DNA from: Polyangiaceae bacterium
Lineage (GTDB): Bacteria > Myxococcota_A > Polyangia > Polyangiales > Polyangiaceae
Length of the DNA stretch: 64,000 bases
Reading direction: 5' to 3'
NCBI GenBank assembly: GCA_019637295.1
Contig: JAHBVX010000003.1
Span: 806,001-870,000 of the forward strand
The stretch's first letter is position 1. Each line of letters opens with the position of its first letter. This document shows positions 45,029 to 53,152 of the stretch, piece by piece. The translations under genes and the position numbers were made by a program. The notes beneath the pieces are model-generated. The model saw nothing but the letters and a program-made list of their open reading frames with translations. It was not told the origin of the DNA and did not search any database.

Positions 45029-45460
45029 TCAGGGACCGGGCTGGGCCGGGCTCGTCGCGGGCGCGGCCGGGGTGGTATCCCCGCGCGCGCTGAGCAAGGC
45101 GAGTAGTCCCCCGAACGCGAACGCGAGTAGCCCCGCGAACAGCCAGATGACGAGTACGACCCAGCCGGCTGACTTCTTGACGGGCGGGATGGGCGCGCGA
45201 CGGATCACCACGGTGGGATCGCGGCTCATCGGGTAGGCGGCCAGCTGGCGGGTGGCGAGCAGCTCGGAGGGATCCACCTCCGCCGGAAGATCCGCCACCA
45301 CCACGCTCGCCTCGTCCACGACCACGTCATCTCGAGCCTTCTGCGGCAGGGTGACGCCCTGCTGCGCGACGATGGCGTCGTCCTGGAGCTCTTCGAGCTC
45401 TTCCAGTGGCTCGGGCGCGGCGGCCCCACGGAAGCGAGGATCGGTGGACAACCGCGGCAC
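45029..45460 (-). CDS. Single-pass membrane protein of unknown function
   Basis: 143 residues. A polar, acidic N-terminal domain (about 1-100) precedes one transmembrane helix (WVVLVIWLFAGLLAFAFGG) and a short Pro/Ala/Thr tail. The N-terminal part is therefore probably cytoplasmic. No family recognised. It converges on the phosphatase operon and is divergent from the sensor-kinase pair. Confidence 0.7.
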   Translation of the reverse strand: MPRLSTDPRFRGAAAPEPLEELEELQDDAIVAQQGVTLPQKARDDVVVDEASVVVADLPAEVDPSELLATRQLAAYPMSRDPTVVIRRAPIPPVKKSAGWVVLVIWLFAGLLAFAFGGLLALLSARGDTTPAAPATSPAQPGP

Positions 45461-45543
45461 TATATTCAGGCCGCCGGCACGGGTCCAGCGCCGCGCCGCG
45501 CGGACGGGTGCCGCACGCAGGGCGCCAGTCGAGCCCAGGATCG

Positions 45544-45571
45544 TTGATTTAGTCGCGGCGAAGCGTAGACT
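45544..45571 (+). promoter_or_regulatory. Putative promoter of phosphorelay operon
   Basis: TTGATT (45544-45549), 16 bases, TAGACT (45566-45571), followed by a strong GAGGAG ribosome site and GTG at 45586. Confidence 0.4.
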
Positions 45572-45585
45572 CTGCGAGGAGAAAC

Positions 45586-47601
45586 GTGAGTTCCGACGGC
45601 CCCGTTCTCGTCGTGGATGACGACGCCGTCAGCCGCCATGTGTTGAGCGAGACTCTCACCGCGGCGGGCATGAGCGTGACCGTGCTGTCGACTGGGGCGG
45701 AGGCGCTCGTCTGGCTGGCTCAGCACGTGCCGAGCGTGGTGCTGCTGGACCTGATTATGCCGGAGCCGGACGGCTACGCGATCCTGAGGCATTTGCGCGC
45801 TCAGCCGAGGCTGGCCGAGATCCCGGTCCTGGTGCTGACCGGACTGGAGTCGGACGACGAAATCCAGCGCGTGTTCTCCTCGGGCGCGGACGACTACGTC
45901 CACAAGCCGTTTCGTCCCGCGGAGCTGGTGGCTCGGGTGCGCAGCCAGCTGCGCATGCGCGAGTACGTGGAGCGGATCAGCCGTCGGGAGCGCGACTCGC
46001 AGATGGTGCTGGAGCTCACTCAAGCCCTCGCCTCCACCCTCGACATTCGCGGCATCCTCTTCACCGTGGTGCAGCGGGTCGCCGAGGTGGCCCGGGTCGA
46101 CCGCTGCAGCATCGTGCTCGTGGGAGATCCAACTCGCACGGGCTACGTCGTCGCCACCAGCGACGACGAGACGCTGAAGGACCTGCCCATCGCCCTCGAC
46201 GCCTACCCGGAGATCCGTCGCGTGCTCGAGACCGGCCAGGCGCTCGTGATCCGCGATGCCCACGATCATCCACTCTTCGACGTCCTCCGCCAGGAGGAGC
46301 GAGGCATCGCGTTCCGCTCCCTCGGACTGGTCCCCATTTCGCACGATCGGCGCCCGATGGGGGTCATCTTCCTGCGCGCTCGCGACCACGTCGCCTTCCC
46401 CGAGCACGAGATGGCGCTGGTGCACACCGTCGCCAACGCCACCGCCATCGCCTTGCGCAACGCGCGGATCTTACAGTCGCTACGGGACGCGACGCAGGAG
46501 AGCACCGAGGCGCGACGCGAGGCCGAGCGTCGGGCCGAGCTGTTCCGCCGCTACGCGGACGTGTTCGAGAGCGCCACGGACGGAATGATCGTGATGGACA
46601 TCAGCGGGCGGGTCCTGTTCGCCAACCCCCGCGCCAGCGAGATCACCGGCTGGTCCGAGGCGGAGATCCTCGCCCGCTCGTTCCCCGCACTGCTCGGGGA
46701 CGAAGCGCCCGGAGCCGAGCTGCTCGAAGGCTTCACTCGAGGGCAGTTCCCGCGGGCGATCGACCTCGCGGTCAGCACCAAGACCGGCTCCAAGGCCGTG
46801 CTGAACGTCAGCTTTGGATCGGTGCTGCACGAAGAAGAAGCCGTCCTGTTCACCTTCCGCGACGTCACCCAGGAGCGTCAGACCGAGATCGAGCTGCGCC
46901 AGACCAAGGAGTTCCTCGAGCGCGTGATCGAGAGCTCGGTGGACGGCATCGTGTCCGCGGATCTGAAGGGCAAGGTGCTGCTGTTCAACCGTGCCGCCTG
47001 CCGGATCTTCGGCTATTCCCGCGCTGCAGTGGTGGGTAAGCTGAGCGTGGAGCGCCTCTACCCCGCGGGAGTCGCGCGCCAGGTCATGAGCTTGATCCGC
47101 GATCCGAACGCCAACGGGCCAGGACGCCTCGAGGGCCACCGGGTGGACATGGTCAGCGCCACCGGGGACCTCATCCCCGTCACGCTCTCGGCTTCCCTGA
47201 TCATGGAGGACGGTCAGCCCGTGGGCTCGGTCGGCATCTTCACGGACATCCGCGAGAAGCTGCGCATGGAGGAGAGCCTCGCGCAGGCCCAAGACGCGCT
47301 GCGCTCGCGCGAGAAGCAGTCCATCGTCGCCGAGCTGGCGGGGGCTGCCGCCCACGAGCTCAATCAGCCGCTCACCAGCGTGATCGGCTATGCCGAGCTG
47401 CTCAAGCGCAACCTCGATCCCTCCACCCCATCCTACAACGCGGCAAACGTGATCATGTCGGAGGCCGAGCGGATGGCGGAGATCGTGCGTAAGGTCGGCA
47501 AGATCACCAAGTACGAGACCAAGAGCTACGTCGGCGGCGCCAAGATCCTGGACCTGGAGAAGGCCAGCGCGGACTCGGACCCGGAGAGCGTGCGCCGATG
47601 A
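45586..47601 (+). CDS. Receiver-GAF-PAS-PAS-HisKA protein lacking ATPase
   Basis: 671 residues. An N-terminal receiver (VLVVDDDAVS, phosphoacceptor Asp55, Lys107), a GAF domain (about 140-305), two PAS domains (about 325-565) and an H-box helix (AGAAAHELNQPLTS, His590). After the H-box only about 80 residues remain and no N, G1 or G2 box is visible, so it cannot bind ATP by itself. The following gene overlaps (ATGA) and encodes a full kinase, so His590 may be phosphorylated in trans. GAGGAG supports the GTG start. Confidence 0.88.
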   Translation: MSSDGPVLVVDDDAVSRHVLSETLTAAGMSVTVLSTGAEALVWLAQHVPSVVLLDLIMPEPDGYAILRHLRAQPRLAEIPVLVLTGLESDDEIQRVFSSGADDYVHKPFRPAELVARVRSQLRMREYVERISRRERDSQMVLELTQALASTLDIRGILFTVVQRVAEVARVDRCSIVLVGDPTRTGYVVATSDDETLKDLPIALDAYPEIRRVLETGQALVIRDAHDHPLFDVLRQEERGIAFRSLGLVPISHDRRPMGVIFLRARDHVAFPEHEMALVHTVANATAIALRNARILQSLRDATQESTEARREAERRAELFRRYADVFESATDGMIVMDISGRVLFANPRASEITGWSEAEILARSFPALLGDEAPGAELLEGFTRGQFPRAIDLAVSTKTGSKAVLNVSFGSVLHEEEAVLFTFRDVTQERQTEIELRQTKEFLERVIESSVDGIVSADLKGKVLLFNRAACRIFGYSRAAVVGKLSVERLYPAGVARQVMSLIRDPNANGPGRLEGHRVDMVSATGDLIPVTLSASLIMEDGQPVGSVGIFTDIREKLRMEESLAQAQDALRSREKQSIVAELAGAAAHELNQPLTSVIGYAELLKRNLDPSTPSYNAANVIMSEAERMAEIVRKVGKITKYETKSYVGGAKILDLEKASADSDPESVRR

Positions 47602-48839
47602 AGAAGCGCCGGGACCGCAAGCTCACGCCGCCGCCGGTGCAGTCGGATTTGCGGGGGCTTCGGCCCGCGTCCTCCGAGCGGCGCGCGCGGACTGCCCCGA
47701 GCAGCGATCGCCTGGAGAGCCTGCTGGCGCTCGCCAACGCCCTGGATCCACGACTCCCCCCGCGTGCATTGGTGCGGGAGCTCGTCCGCGCCGTCGCGCC
47801 GCTGCTCCCAGCCGCGTTGCTCGGCGTGCGACTCGTGGATGACGATGCGCAGGTGAGCTGGCTGCGCTCCCCGCACGCCGTGCCCGAGATGGCCGCCCCG
47901 AGCACCCTACGACTGTTCCCCGATCTCGCGGAGGAGCATCACGTCATCGTGGACCTGGCGACCGGCTCCACGCTTCATCTCGCCGCATCGAACCTCCCGG
48001 CGCCCTCGAGCGAGGACTGGGCGGTGTTCGAGCACGTGCGAGCCCTGCTCGAGTCGCGGCTGGCGCACTCGCGCGCGTTCGCCCTCGCGGAGCGCGACGC
48101 GCGGGACTTGCGTCGGCTGCAGGCGCAGATGGTTCAAGCCGAGAAGCTCGCGAGCCTGGGCCAGATCGCGGCGGGCGTGATGCACGAGCTGAATAACCCG
48201 CTCACCAGCATCGTGACGTACACGGAGTACCTGAGCCTCATGGCGCAGAAGCGTCAGGCCAACGAGGACGAGCTCGAGCGCCTGGCACGCATCGGCGAGG
48301 CGGCGGATCGGATCCTGAAGTTCTCCCGGGATCTGATGGCCTACGCCCGCCCGGCGGCCAACGTGCCCGGCCCCGTCGCGCTGGCGGACGTGATCGACAA
48401 GGCGCTCGTGTTCTGCGAGCACGAACTGTCCGAGAGCCGGGTGACAGTCGAGCGGGGCAGCGCAGCACCCCTGATGGTGCGAGGCGTCGCGGGCCAGCTC
48501 ACCCAGGTGTTCGTGAACTTGTTCACCAACGCCGCACACGCCCTCGGCCCCACCGGTGGCGCGCTCCGCATCGGCTGGTCACAAGCGACGGATCGCGTCA
48601 TGGTGCGGGTGTCCGACGACGGACCCGGGATCGCCGGCTCGGATCTGGAGCGCATCTTCGAGCCCTTCTTCACGACCAAGGAGCCCGGCCGAGGTACGGG
48701 CTTGGGCCTGTCCATCGTGCGGCGTATCGTGGAGGGGCACGGCGGGACCTTGATCGCAGAGAGCGAGCCAGGTTTGGGCGCAACGTTCGTGGTGGAGCTA
48801 CCGCTAGCGGTCCTCCCCACGGACCGCCCACCCGCGTGA
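47598..48839 (+). CDS. Sensor histidine kinase
   Basis: 413 residues. An N-terminal GAF-like region (about 30-165), a coiled coil, the H-box QIAAGVMHELNNPLTS (His196), and a complete ATPase domain: N-box NLFTNAAHALG, G1 DDGPGI and G2 GTGLGLSIV. It lacks a transmembrane segment, so it is cytoplasmic. It overlaps the preceding receiver-sensor gene and probably acts with it as one signalling complex. No separate output response regulator is adjacent. Confidence 0.92.
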   Translation: MKKRRDRKLTPPPVQSDLRGLRPASSERRARTAPSSDRLESLLALANALDPRLPPRALVRELVRAVAPLLPAALLGVRLVDDDAQVSWLRSPHAVPEMAAPSTLRLFPDLAEEHHVIVDLATGSTLHLAASNLPAPSSEDWAVFEHVRALLESRLAHSRAFALAERDARDLRRLQAQMVQAEKLASLGQIAAGVMHELNNPLTSIVTYTEYLSLMAQKRQANEDELERLARIGEAADRILKFSRDLMAYARPAANVPGPVALADVIDKALVFCEHELSESRVTVERGSAAPLMVRGVAGQLTQVFVNLFTNAAHALGPTGGALRIGWSQATDRVMVRVSDDGPGIAGSDLERIFEPFFTTKEPGRGTGLGLSIVRRIVEGHGGTLIAESEPGLGATFVVELPLAVLPTDRPPA

Positions 48840-48852
48840 CCCGGGCGGCGCG

Positions 48853-49404
48853 TTACTTCACGACGCGGATCACGAGCACCAGGATCCCGTCCTTGTAGCT
48901 CTGACCGGCGACGATGAAGGTCTGCCCCGGCTTGGCCTTGACCTCGAGCAGAGGCAGGAAGGTCTTGCCCCGCGGCTTGTTGATGCTGGCGCTGATGCGC
49001 AGCTGCTCCTTGGGCAACACCTCGAGCAGCTTGGTCTGCAGCACGCGCTTGTTGGGGAGCTCCAGAGTCTTGGGATCGTCCCTCACGAGCGGCAGGTTGT
49101 GTTTGGAGACCAGCTCGTAGCTGTCGTAGGAGGAGAACGGCGGCTTCTTCAGCTCCGCCATGTCCCCGACGCGTGGATCGATGCCCTTGCCCGAGTTGGT
49201 GGCGTGCAGCACGAGCACCTCGGTGGCGTACTGCGGCTCGGCAGGCTTGGGCTTCTCTTTGCCTTTGCCTTTGGCCGGCGCGGTGGGCTTCTCCTGAGCG
49301 AGCACTGGCAGCGGCGCCACCAACGCGGTGACCATGCACAGCGCGAGCGCCGCCCGCGTCGTGCGGGTGAAGCTCAGGCCAATCAAGCGCACAAATGCTC
49401 TCAT
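48853..49404 (-). CDS. Exported protein of unknown function
   Basis: 183 residues with a signal peptide (LCMVTALVAPLPVLAQ), a Lys/Pro linker and a compact beta-rich domain (YATEVLVLHATNSGKG, YELVSKHNLP, ISASINKPRGKTFLPLLEV, DGILVLVIRVV). No family recognised. Overlaps the anti-sigma-like gene by four bases and is the last gene of the sigma operon. Confidence 0.75.
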   Translation of the reverse strand: MRAFVRLIGLSFTRTTRAALALCMVTALVAPLPVLAQEKPTAPAKGKGKEKPKPAEPQYATEVLVLHATNSGKGIDPRVGDMAELKKPPFSSYDSYELVSKHNLPLVRDDPKTLELPNKRVLQTKLLEVLPKEQLRISASINKPRGKTFLPLLEVKAKPGQTFIVAGQSYKDGILVLVIRVVK

Positions 49405-49985
49405 AGGGGGTGCTTTCTCACGTCGCCTTCCAAGCCATCATCCGAGAGCCAGACGACCGGAGTGTTCTCGGTCCCCGCAGAGACCAGGAAGATCGCGCCG
49501 CCGCTGGCGCCAAACTCTATACTCTCGATCTCGGCCGCCGGGTCCGGTTCCGGCTGACCTTCTTCGAGCACGGCCGCAGGCTGGTGGGTCGGGGTAGCCG
49601 GGGCTGCAGCCACGAGCAGCGGCTCGGTGGTCGCGCTCTCACTCGTCACCAGGCGGATCAGCAGCGCAGCAGCGGCAGCGGCGCCCAGGGCCCAGCCCCA
49701 GGCGCTCCGGGTGGAGCCCGCGGGCGCGGCGGACGAGGCCAGGGGGCTCGGCGCAGGCGCCCCGCCACCCGGCAACGCCTGTAGCGCGGGCCTCTCGTCG
49801 AGGCGGGCCATCACCGCGTCAGCGACATCGACATCGAGCGACTGTTCGTCCGCCCAAACGCGCACGCAGTCCCCGAGCTGACCAAGAGCCGCGAGCACCT
49901 CGCGGTCGTCGTCGCCGAGCTCGGCGGCGTCGAGCGACACTTCCCCATCGTAGTGCTGCATCAACGCGCGGTGTCGCTCGCTCAT
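49401..49985 (-). CDS. Anti-sigma-factor-like membrane protein
   Basis: 194 residues. An N-terminal acidic helical region (HRALMQHYDGEVSLDAAELG) where sigma factors are bound in this protein class, a Pro-rich linker, one transmembrane helix (AWGWALGAAAAAALLI) and a C-terminal periplasmic segment. No zinc motif HxxxCxxC is visible. Position directly after the ECF sigma gene with a four-base overlap makes the anti-sigma role likely. Confidence 0.72.
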   Translation of the reverse strand: MSERHRALMQHYDGEVSLDAAELGDDDREVLAALGQLGDCVRVWADEQSLDVDVADAVMARLDERPALQALPGGGAPAPSPLASSAAPAGSTRSAWGWALGAAAAAALLIRLVTSESATTEPLLVAAAPATPTHQPAAVLEEGQPEPDPAAEIESIEFGASGGAIFLVSAGTENTPVVWLSDDGLEGDVRKHPL

Positions 49986-50764
49986 GGCGTGCCTCCCTTG
50001 CCGTTAGGTCGCTCGCCGAATTGCTCGCGGTAGCAGGAGCCGAGCGCTCGCTGCAGCTTCTGTCGCGCGTGAAAGAGTCGGCTCATGATGGTGCCCTTGG
50101 ACACGCCCATGGCCTCGGCCATCTCTTCGTAGCTCATGCCCTCCACCTCGCGCATGAGGATGACCCCGCGGTGATAAGGAGGCAGCGCGTCGAGCGCCCC
50201 CTGGATCGTGCGGGCGATCTCTCCGCGCCGAAGCGCGTCGTGAGGGTCCGCGCCCTCGATGCGCGACATGAACGGCATGTCGATCTCGTCCTTCGTCTCG
50301 CGCGATGCATCGAGTTCACTCTCGCGCCGGGCGGGCTTGCGCATGAGGTCGATGGACAGGTTGGTGACGATTCGGTAGAGCCAGGTGAAGAAGCTGGAGC
50401 CGCCGTGAAACGAGTCGAGCCCGCGGAACACTCGGAGGAACGCCTCTTGGACGATCTCGCGGGCATCCTGCTCGTCGCGCACCAGCCCGATGGCGATCGC
50501 GAACGCGCGCCGCTGGTGGCGCTCCACCAGCTGTCGGAACGCGGCTCGGTCGCCGCCCTGGGCTCGTTGGATGAGGACACGATCTTCTTCGGCTTCCGCT
50601 GCTCGGACCAACCGGTTGGACGCCCGGCGGGTGGCGCTATTCACCCCTAGGGCAGACGGATCAGAGTCCTGCGAAGCGACTTGCTCAGCCACCGCCTTGG
50701 GCGCGCCCGCTCGCCGGACGGAAGTCGCGGCCGCTGGGGAGCTGGGTGGGGCTTCGGAGGGCAT
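49982..50764 (-). CDS. ECF-type RNA polymerase sigma factor
   Basis: 260 residues: a disordered N-terminus of about 75, then region 2 (RAFRQLVERHQRRAFAIAIG, EIVQEAFLRVFRGLDSF, FTWLYRIVTNLSIDLMRK) and region 4 (DALPPYHRGVILMREVEGMS, EEMAEAMGVSKGTIMSRLFH). It redirects RNA polymerase to an envelope or other stress regulon. TAGAGT on the minus strand lies 11 bases before the ATG, so it may have its own promoter in addition to transcription from the HtrA gene 76 bases upstream. Confidence 0.92.
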   Translation of the reverse strand: MPSEAPPSSPAAATSVRRAGAPKAVAEQVASQDSDPSALGVNSATRRASNRLVRAAEAEEDRVLIQRAQGGDRAAFRQLVERHQRRAFAIAIGLVRDEQDAREIVQEAFLRVFRGLDSFHGGSSFFTWLYRIVTNLSIDLMRKPARRESELDASRETKDEIDMPFMSRIEGADPHDALRRGEIARTIQGALDALPPYHRGVILMREVEGMSYEEMAEAMGVSKGTIMSRLFHARQKLQRALGSCYREQFGERPNGKGGTP

Positions 50765-50840
50765 GCGTTTGGACTACTCTACGTCAGACGCACGATTCGT
50801 GCCCCCGGCTCGTCCCCGGCCACAGGGCCGGCACGTCCGT

Positions 50841-52004
50841 TCAGGGGTGGCCAGGAGGCAGCGGAGCCAGAGGCGCGTCGGGCTCGTCGGACTCCGCAGA
50901 CGGGAGCTCGCTCAGGGTCAGCTTGACGGTCATCTCCCGCTTGCCACGCAGCACCTTCACGGTCACGGCCTTACCCACCCCCGCCAGGCTCGCCAGCCAA
51001 CGCAGCTGCTCCGGACCCGCGATGGCCTTACCCTCGAAGTCGAGGATCACGTCGTCGACCTGCAGGCCCGCGCGGTTGGCAGGCCCCCCGGGCAACACCA
51101 GGCGAACCAGCGCGCCCCGGGGCTCGGGGAGCCCGAGCCGCTCGACGTCGTCCGCGGTGACCGACGAGACGCTGATGCCGATGGCGCTACGCGCAATCTT
51201 CCCGTCCTGGATCAACCGCGGCAGCAGCTCCTTGACCATGTTGATGGGGATGGCGAAGCCGATGTTGTTCGCCTGCGCCCGAATCGCGGTGTTGATCCCG
51301 ACGACGCGCCCGTCCATGTCGAGCAGCGGCCCGCCCGAGTTGCCCGGGTTGATGCTGGCGTCGGTCTGGATGAAGTTGTAGTAGCCCGTGCCGTCGCCCA
51401 GACCACGTACGTCTTGGTTGGTGCGCTCCTTGGCGGACACGATCCCCGCGGACACGGTGTGCGACAGGCCGAACGGGTTGCCGATGGCGACGACCCAATC
51501 CCCCACCCGCGCGGTGTCCGAGTCCCCCAGCGGCAGGAAGGGCAGCCCTTTCTCGCTCACCCGCACCACAGCGATGTCCGTGGGCGGATCGCGACCGACC
51601 ACCGTCGCGGTCATTTCCTTGCGCTTGCCGAAGGTGACCCGGATCTCGCTGGCGTTCTCGATGACGTGATTGTTCGTCAAGATCAGGCCGTCCGCGTCGT
51701 ACACGAACCCGCTGCCGAGTCCCTCCCCGATGACGCGGCGACGACCCGTGCGCCCGCGCTGCTCCTGCATTGTCCTGACGAAGACCACCGAGGGGTCCGC
51801 CTTGGCGGCCAAATCCGCGAAGCTGCGCGGCACCTGCGCGGGGGAGGCGGGCGGCAGCGGCGGGGCCGGCGGCGGCGGGGAGGCCAGGGGTGCGCTGGCC
51901 GAGGGCGCGCCAGCGTCGTCACCCGTGGCCCCGCCGCGTTTGCAGTCGACGGCGGCCCAGGGCAAGGCCAGCGCCGCCACCAGTAAGACGAACCGCGACG
52001 TCAC
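50841..52004 (-). CDS. HtrA/DegP-like serine protease with PDZ
   Basis: 387 residues. An N-terminal signal (SRFVLLVAALALPWAAVDC), a Pro/Ala linker, a protease domain with His113 (LTNNHVI), Asp143 (PTDIAVV) and Ser223 (NPGNSGGP), and one PDZ domain (IGISVSSVTADDVERLG, then GGPANRAGLQVDDVILDF). Periplasmic quality-control protease. The GTG start overlaps the stop of the DUF1844 gene. Lying just upstream of an ECF sigma gene fits an envelope-stress role. Confidence 0.92.
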   Translation of the reverse strand: MTSRFVLLVAALALPWAAVDCKRGGATGDDAGAPSASAPLASPPPPAPPLPPASPAQVPRSFADLAAKADPSVVFVRTMQEQRGRTGRRRVIGEGLGSGFVYDADGLILTNNHVIENASEIRVTFGKRKEMTATVVGRDPPTDIAVVRVSEKGLPFLPLGDSDTARVGDWVVAIGNPFGLSHTVSAGIVSAKERTNQDVRGLGDGTGYYNFIQTDASINPGNSGGPLLDMDGRVVGINTAIRAQANNIGFAIPINMVKELLPRLIQDGKIARSAIGISVSSVTADDVERLGLPEPRGALVRLVLPGGPANRAGLQVDDVILDFEGKAIAGPEQLRWLASLAGVGKAVTVKVLRGKREMTVKLTLSELPSAESDEPDAPLAPLPPGHP

Positions 52005-52333
52005 TTCGACTTCGCGACCTCGACGAAGCGCATGCGTAGGTCGAACAGTGCGTGGGCCAGCAGGCTGTCCTCTTCGCGAGTTAGGTTGCCCTGCGTCTTC
52101 TCCTGCAACAGCGCGAGCAAGTCGATGGTCTGACGGGCAAGCGCGGGCTCCACCGACTTGGAGCCGTCCGCTGGGTTGGGGGCATCCCCCAGGTGAACCC
52201 AAGCCGAGTGCGAGAGCGAGAGCACGAACGTGGCGAAGTTGATCTCGGGCAGCGCCTCGGCTTCGGCCTTGGCATCGTCGAAGGCATCGCGCGCGCGGCG
52301 CTGCTGCTTCGAGTCGGGCCCGTCCTCGCTCAC
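52001..52333 (-). CDS. DUF1844 family protein
   Basis: 110 residues. INFATFVLSLSHSAWVHLGD, then ALARQTIDLLALLQEKTQGN and LTREEDSLLAHALFDLRMRF match the DUF1844 family from memory. Function unknown, no signal peptide. GTG start, coupled on both sides by four-base overlaps. Confidence 0.85.
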   Translation of the reverse strand: MSEDGPDSKQQRRARDAFDDAKAEAEALPEINFATFVLSLSHSAWVHLGDAPNPADGSKSVEPALARQTIDLLALLQEKTQGNLTREEDSLLAHALFDLRMRFVEVAKSK

Positions 52334-52557
52334 AAGGCCTCCAGGTCCTCTGCCGTGCCGCCGTCGGCGAGGGTCTGCGAGCCGACGCTCGCACCGCTTC
52401 CGAGCGCGGGCTGTGCTGCCGACACCGAGTCGCACTTCTCTGCTGCGTCCGCGAGCCCTGCGACGTGGGCCGCCAGCTCCTGGTCGGTCAAAGCGTTGCG
52501 CTTCAGCATGCGCGCCGTCACTCTCACGTCGAACTTCAAGAGCTCAATTTGGGTCAT
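52330..52557 (-). CDS. Small helical protein in sigma/HtrA gene chain
   Basis: 75 residues: MTQIELLKFDVRVTARMLKR, then NALTDQELAAHVAGLADAAE and an acidic end. No family recognised. Its start overlaps the end of the FKBP gene by 14 bases and its stop overlaps the DUF1844 start, so it belongs to the chain. Confidence 0.6.
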   Translation of the reverse strand: MTQIELLKFDVRVTARMLKRNALTDQELAAHVAGLADAAEKCDSVSAAQPALGSGASVGSQTLADGGTAEDLEAL

Positions 52558-53152
52558 CCATCATCTCCGTATCTTCGCCTTCGGCTCGACCCGCCGTGGT
52601 GGCGTCCGAACCCGCTGGGCCCCGTACGTAGCGCCTCGTCCCCCCGCGGAGCAAGCGGGCAGGCGAGACGAGCCCAGTTTCCTCGGAGAAACCTCGGGAA
52701 AGGGCCGCCGCCGCCGCGCCGAGCTCGGCCTCGCTGGCGACTCGCGCCGCGAGTAGCTCGACCGTGAGCTCGATGCGCTGGCCCGCGAGCGGGTGGTTCT
52801 GATCGAGGACGATCCGCTCGTCGTCCACGTCGAGGACCGTCAGCACCACCGGCGCGCCGTCGGCGTCCTCCGCCTCGAAGCGATCCCCGGGGGCGACGTC
52901 GCTGGGGAACTCGCTACGCTCGACCTCGAGCACCGCGCTGGGATCGCGCTTGCCGAAGGCCTGCTCGGGGCCGAGCCGGACATTGCGGGAACCGCCAACC
53001 CGAAGGCCATCCACCGCCTGCTCGACCGCGGGCAAGAGCTGACCGTAGCCAAACAAGCGCTCGACGGTCTCGTCCGCGACGAGCTCGCCTTCAGCGTCCG
53101 TCGCGCGGTAGCGCAGCGTAACCCACACGCCCGGCGCCGCCTGCGCAGTCAT
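52544..53152 (-). CDS. SlyD-like FKBP peptidyl-prolyl isomerase
   Basis: 202 residues. GVWVTLRYRATDAEGELVAD, YGQLLPAVEQAVDGLRVG, EQAFGKRD and NHPLAGQRI follow the FKBP core with SlyD-like insert flap (EVERSEFPSDVAPGDRFEAE). It catalyses cis-trans isomerisation of Xaa-Pro bonds and may act as chaperone. No signal peptide, so cytoplasmic. The C-terminal 45 residues are basic and unlike the family. Confidence 0.88.
   Translation of the reverse strand: MTAQAAPGVWVTLRYRATDAEGELVADETVERLFGYGQLLPAVEQAVDGLRVGGSRNVRLGPEQAFGKRDPSAVLEVERSEFPSDVAPGDRFEAEDADGAPVVLTVLDVDDERIVLDQNHPLAGQRIELTVELLAARVASEAELGAAAAALSRGFSEETGLVSPARLLRGGTRRYVRGPAGSDATTAGRAEGEDTEMMDDPN

Noticed and set aside
50490-51986. 498-residue plus-strand frame opposite the sigma factor and HtrA genes
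   Set aside because: Arg/Gly/Ala-rich shadow with no domain, opposite two genes with complete catalytic or DNA-binding motifs.
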